Shown: one piece after another, positions 62,456-64,000 of the stretch
Position numbering within the stretch: the stretch's first letter is position 1
Layout: each line of letters starts with the position of its first letter
Assembly: GCA_945861435.1 (NCBI GenBank)
Contig: CAMAUX010000019.1
Coordinates: forward strand, 1 to 64,000
From: Chthoniobacter flavus
GTDB taxonomy: Bacteria > Verrucomicrobiota > Verrucomicrobiia > Chthoniobacterales > Chthoniobacteraceae
DNA length: 64,000 bases
Direction of reading: 5' to 3'
Position numbers and translations under genes: made by a program
The notes under the pieces: model-generated
Told to the model about the DNA's origin: nothing
Database searches by the model: none
What the model saw: the letters and a program-made list of their open reading frames with translations, nothing else

Positions 62456-63700
62456 ATGTTTCCCCAACTCGCCCTCCGCATTCTGGAAAGCACGGATCCC
62501 CGTCTGCTTGGTAAGTTTCTGTGGAACTTCGGCGTGAAGGGCCTCTTCTCCGTCGAGCGATTCAAGGCGCGGATCAAGCGCGGTGAGTACTTCCCGCCGT
62601 TTCTTTACCTCTCGATCTTGAACAGCTGCAACCTCCGCTGTCAGGGCTGCTGGGTGGATGTGGAGGCGGAGCGCACGCAGATCGATCTGGAGACCCTGAA
62701 CCGTACGATCAACGAGGCGAAGGCGCACGGGAACGCGTTCTTTGGCATTCTTGGCGGCGAGCCGTTCATGCATCCGGAATTGCTCGACCTGCTGGCAGCA
62801 CACCCGGACTGCTACTTTCAGGTTTTCACCAACGGCCAGTTCATCACGCCGAAAGTGGCCAAGGCGCTGCGGTCTATTGGCAACGCCACTCCGCTCATTT
62901 CCATCGAGGGGCGAGAGATCACCAGCGACGAGCGCCGCGGCAAGAAGGAGGTCTACGCGCGCACGCTGCGCGGCCTGCGGGCGTGCCTTGAAGAGAAGAT
63001 CCTCACCGGGGTGGCGACAAGCGTCTGCCAGACGAACATCGACGAACTCTGTACGGAGGAATGGCTGCGCGAGCTCATCGATTTTGGCGCCCATTACGCC
63101 TGGTTCCACACCTACCGGCCCGTCGGCCCCAAGATGAACCCGGGCCTCGCGCTGCGCCCGGACCAGCTTGTGCGGGTGCGCCGCTTTGTGGTGGAGATGC
63201 GCGCCAAGCTCCCGATCGCATTGATCGATGCTTATTACGACGGAAAGGGACAGGCACTCTGTCCCATGTCCACCGGCATCAGCCACCACGTCAGCCCGCG
63301 CGGCGACATCGAGCCCTGTCCCATCATCCAGTTCGCCACGGAAAACATCCGCGACCCGCGTGGCATTTACGCGACCATGCGCGACAGCGCCTTCCTGCGC
63401 GATTTCCGTGAGCTCAGCGCGCACCACACCCGCGGCTGTGTGGTTCTCGAGCGGCCGGATCTGGTCAAAGGTCTCGTTCAGAAACATGGGGCGCGGGATA
63501 CCACCGCCCGTGGCACCGCGATGGCGGAGCTGGACGCTATGCAGCCCCGCTTTTCGCAGTGGCTTCCTGGCGAGGAGATCCCCGAGAAGCACTGGATGTA
63601 CCGCTGGGCAAAGAAGTATTGGTTCAACGACTTCCACGCCTACGACTCCGTCGCCCACGACGCTGAGGCGCGCGCCCGCGATCTTCAGCGCGCCCTCTGA
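62456..63700 (+). CDS. Radical SAM protein (SPASM-like)
   Basis: This protein of about 414 residues has the radical SAM motif NSCNLRCQGCWVDVEAE near residue 58, GILGGEPFMHPELLDLL and VFTNGQFITP. C-terminal cysteines lie in GDIEPCPIIQFA and HTRGCVVLERPD. It starts seven bases after the phosphatase stop. SPASM-type proteins modify peptides or activate enzymes; others make cofactors. Its target here is unknown. The N-terminal region of about 50 residues precedes the barrel. Confidence 0.85.
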   Translation: MFPQLALRILESTDPRLLGKFLWNFGVKGLFSVERFKARIKRGEYFPPFLYLSILNSCNLRCQGCWVDVEAERTQIDLETLNRTINEAKAHGNAFFGILGGEPFMHPELLDLLAAHPDCYFQVFTNGQFITPKVAKALRSIGNATPLISIEGREITSDERRGKKEVYARTLRGLRACLEEKILTGVATSVCQTNIDELCTEEWLRELIDFGAHYAWFHTYRPVGPKMNPGLALRPDQLVRVRRFVVEMRAKLPIALIDAYYDGKGQALCPMSTGISHHVSPRGDIEPCPIIQFATENIRDPRGIYATMRDSAFLRDFRELSAHHTRGCVVLERPDLVKGLVQKHGARDTTARGTAMAELDAMQPRFSQWLPGEEIPEKHWMYRWAKKYWFNDFHAYDSVAHDAEARARDLQRAL

Positions 63701-63859
63701 CGGGAACGCGGGTGTGGTTCAGGAACCCTACCAATAGGCGGGGGTGCAGCCTGATTGCATCCGGTCTCATCGGTGGTCATCAACAGCGCGCCCCTTCATC
63801 CGCGTTCCCTGGCTGTGCCACTGCGGCACCGCATTCGACTGATTGAGGGAGGCCCCAAC

Positions 63860-64000
63860 ATGAGTCACCATCCGGAAAACCCGCGGCCCCGCTCCCCTCG
63901 GGACTTCTCGGAAACACCTCCCGAGGCCCGTTCAAAGGCAAGCACGCGCGCTTTGGCTGTAGTCGTGGCGCCTTCTTGCGCTGAGGCTGCTGAGACCGCA
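63860..64000 (+). CDS. Probable start of a further gene, cut by the window end
   Basis: An ATG at 63860-63862 is preceded at eight bases by GAGGGAGG, one of the strongest ribosome binding sites in the window. The frame is open for all 47 codons to the edge. The encoded N-terminus is polar and proline-rich (MSHHPENPRPRSPRDFSETP) and then turns alanine-rich; no family can be named. The 159 bases between the radical SAM gene and this start show nothing else. Confidence 0.5.
   Translation, partial: MSHHPENPRPRSPRDFSETPPEARSKASTRALAVVVAPSCAEAAETA

Noticed and set aside
62405-63658. Long minus-strand frame opposite the radical SAM gene
   Set aside because: It is antisense to a gene with a clear CxxxCxxC motif.
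1-64000. CRISPR arrays, prophage, rRNA or riboswitches
   Set aside because: I saw no regularly spaced repeats, phage structural or integrase genes, rRNA sequence or recognisable riboswitch core. Small or divergent elements could be missed by eye.

Overview
The window is GC-rich bacterial DNA, most likely from a member of the Verrucomicrobiota or a close PVC-group relative. The clues are a Planctomycete-type cytochrome c domain fused to a four-helix membrane module (31220-32143), a type II prepilin-like protein of the kind abundant in PVC genomes (43380-44039), a Tol-Pal system without a visible TolA, and many fibronectin/malectin-like secreted domains. This assignment is an inference from gene content; there is no rRNA in the window.

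Region by region. (1) 1-754 is the right end of a decayed IS21-family element, with istA and istB fused by an internal deletion and two terminal repeats. (2) 802-8321 is a tightly overlapping minus-strand operon for a pseudaminic-acid-type nonulosonic acid: pseB, pseC, an unknown gene, pseF, a pseG fused to a formyltransferase-like domain, a second formyltransferase-like gene, a PIG-L deacetylase and pseI. No PseH acetyltransferase is present, which suggests an N-formylated sugar. A large secreted multidomain protein (8540-12175) lies upstream. (3) 12355-17023 holds purH, pdxJ-acpS, a serine hydrolase and an unknown gene; lpdA follows. (4) 18514-26439 is a second surface-polysaccharide locus (O-antigen ligase/polymerase, GT2, a GT-FkbM fusion, GT9, FkbM, flippase), running directly on from pal and tolB. 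(5) 28358-44982 is mostly housekeeping: a MoxR ATPase with a coiled-coil membrane partner, cytochrome c/DUF2231, trmB, comEC, a giant TPR protein with ExbD and ExbB, uvrC, rnc, a DMT transporter, tRNA-Val(CAC), a prepilin and a stand-alone coaB. (6) 45032-49934 holds a PH-domain protein, oligoendopeptidase F, a TPR protein, a second beta-lactamase-fold hydrolase, a YjbQ protein and a small secreted protein. (7) 50086-55791 is the pyruvate dehydrogenase operon (E1 alpha, E1 beta, E2), divergent from mnmG. Two parS-like palindromes lie at and inside mnmG, hinting at an origin-proximal position. (8) 55792-56975 holds no recognisable gene.

(9) 56976-63700 is the most interesting part. A cysteine desulfurase is divergent from a six-gene operon: a GcvH-like lipoyl carrier, a COG0523 GTPase with a CxCC metal site, a small four-cysteine protein resembling the N-terminal cluster domain of HdrA, a two-cluster ferredoxin, a secreted alkaline-phosphatase-superfamily enzyme and a radical SAM protein. 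No glycine-cleavage partner genes are present, so the lipoyl carrier probably works in a thiol or sulfur redox system that I cannot match to a described pathway. It recalls, but is not, the sHdr-LbpA sulfur-oxidation system.

The lipoyl theme links the PDH operon, lpdA (about 32 kb away) and the GcvH-like operon. The envelope theme links Tol-Pal, ExbB/D, the two glycan loci and the secreted hydrolases.
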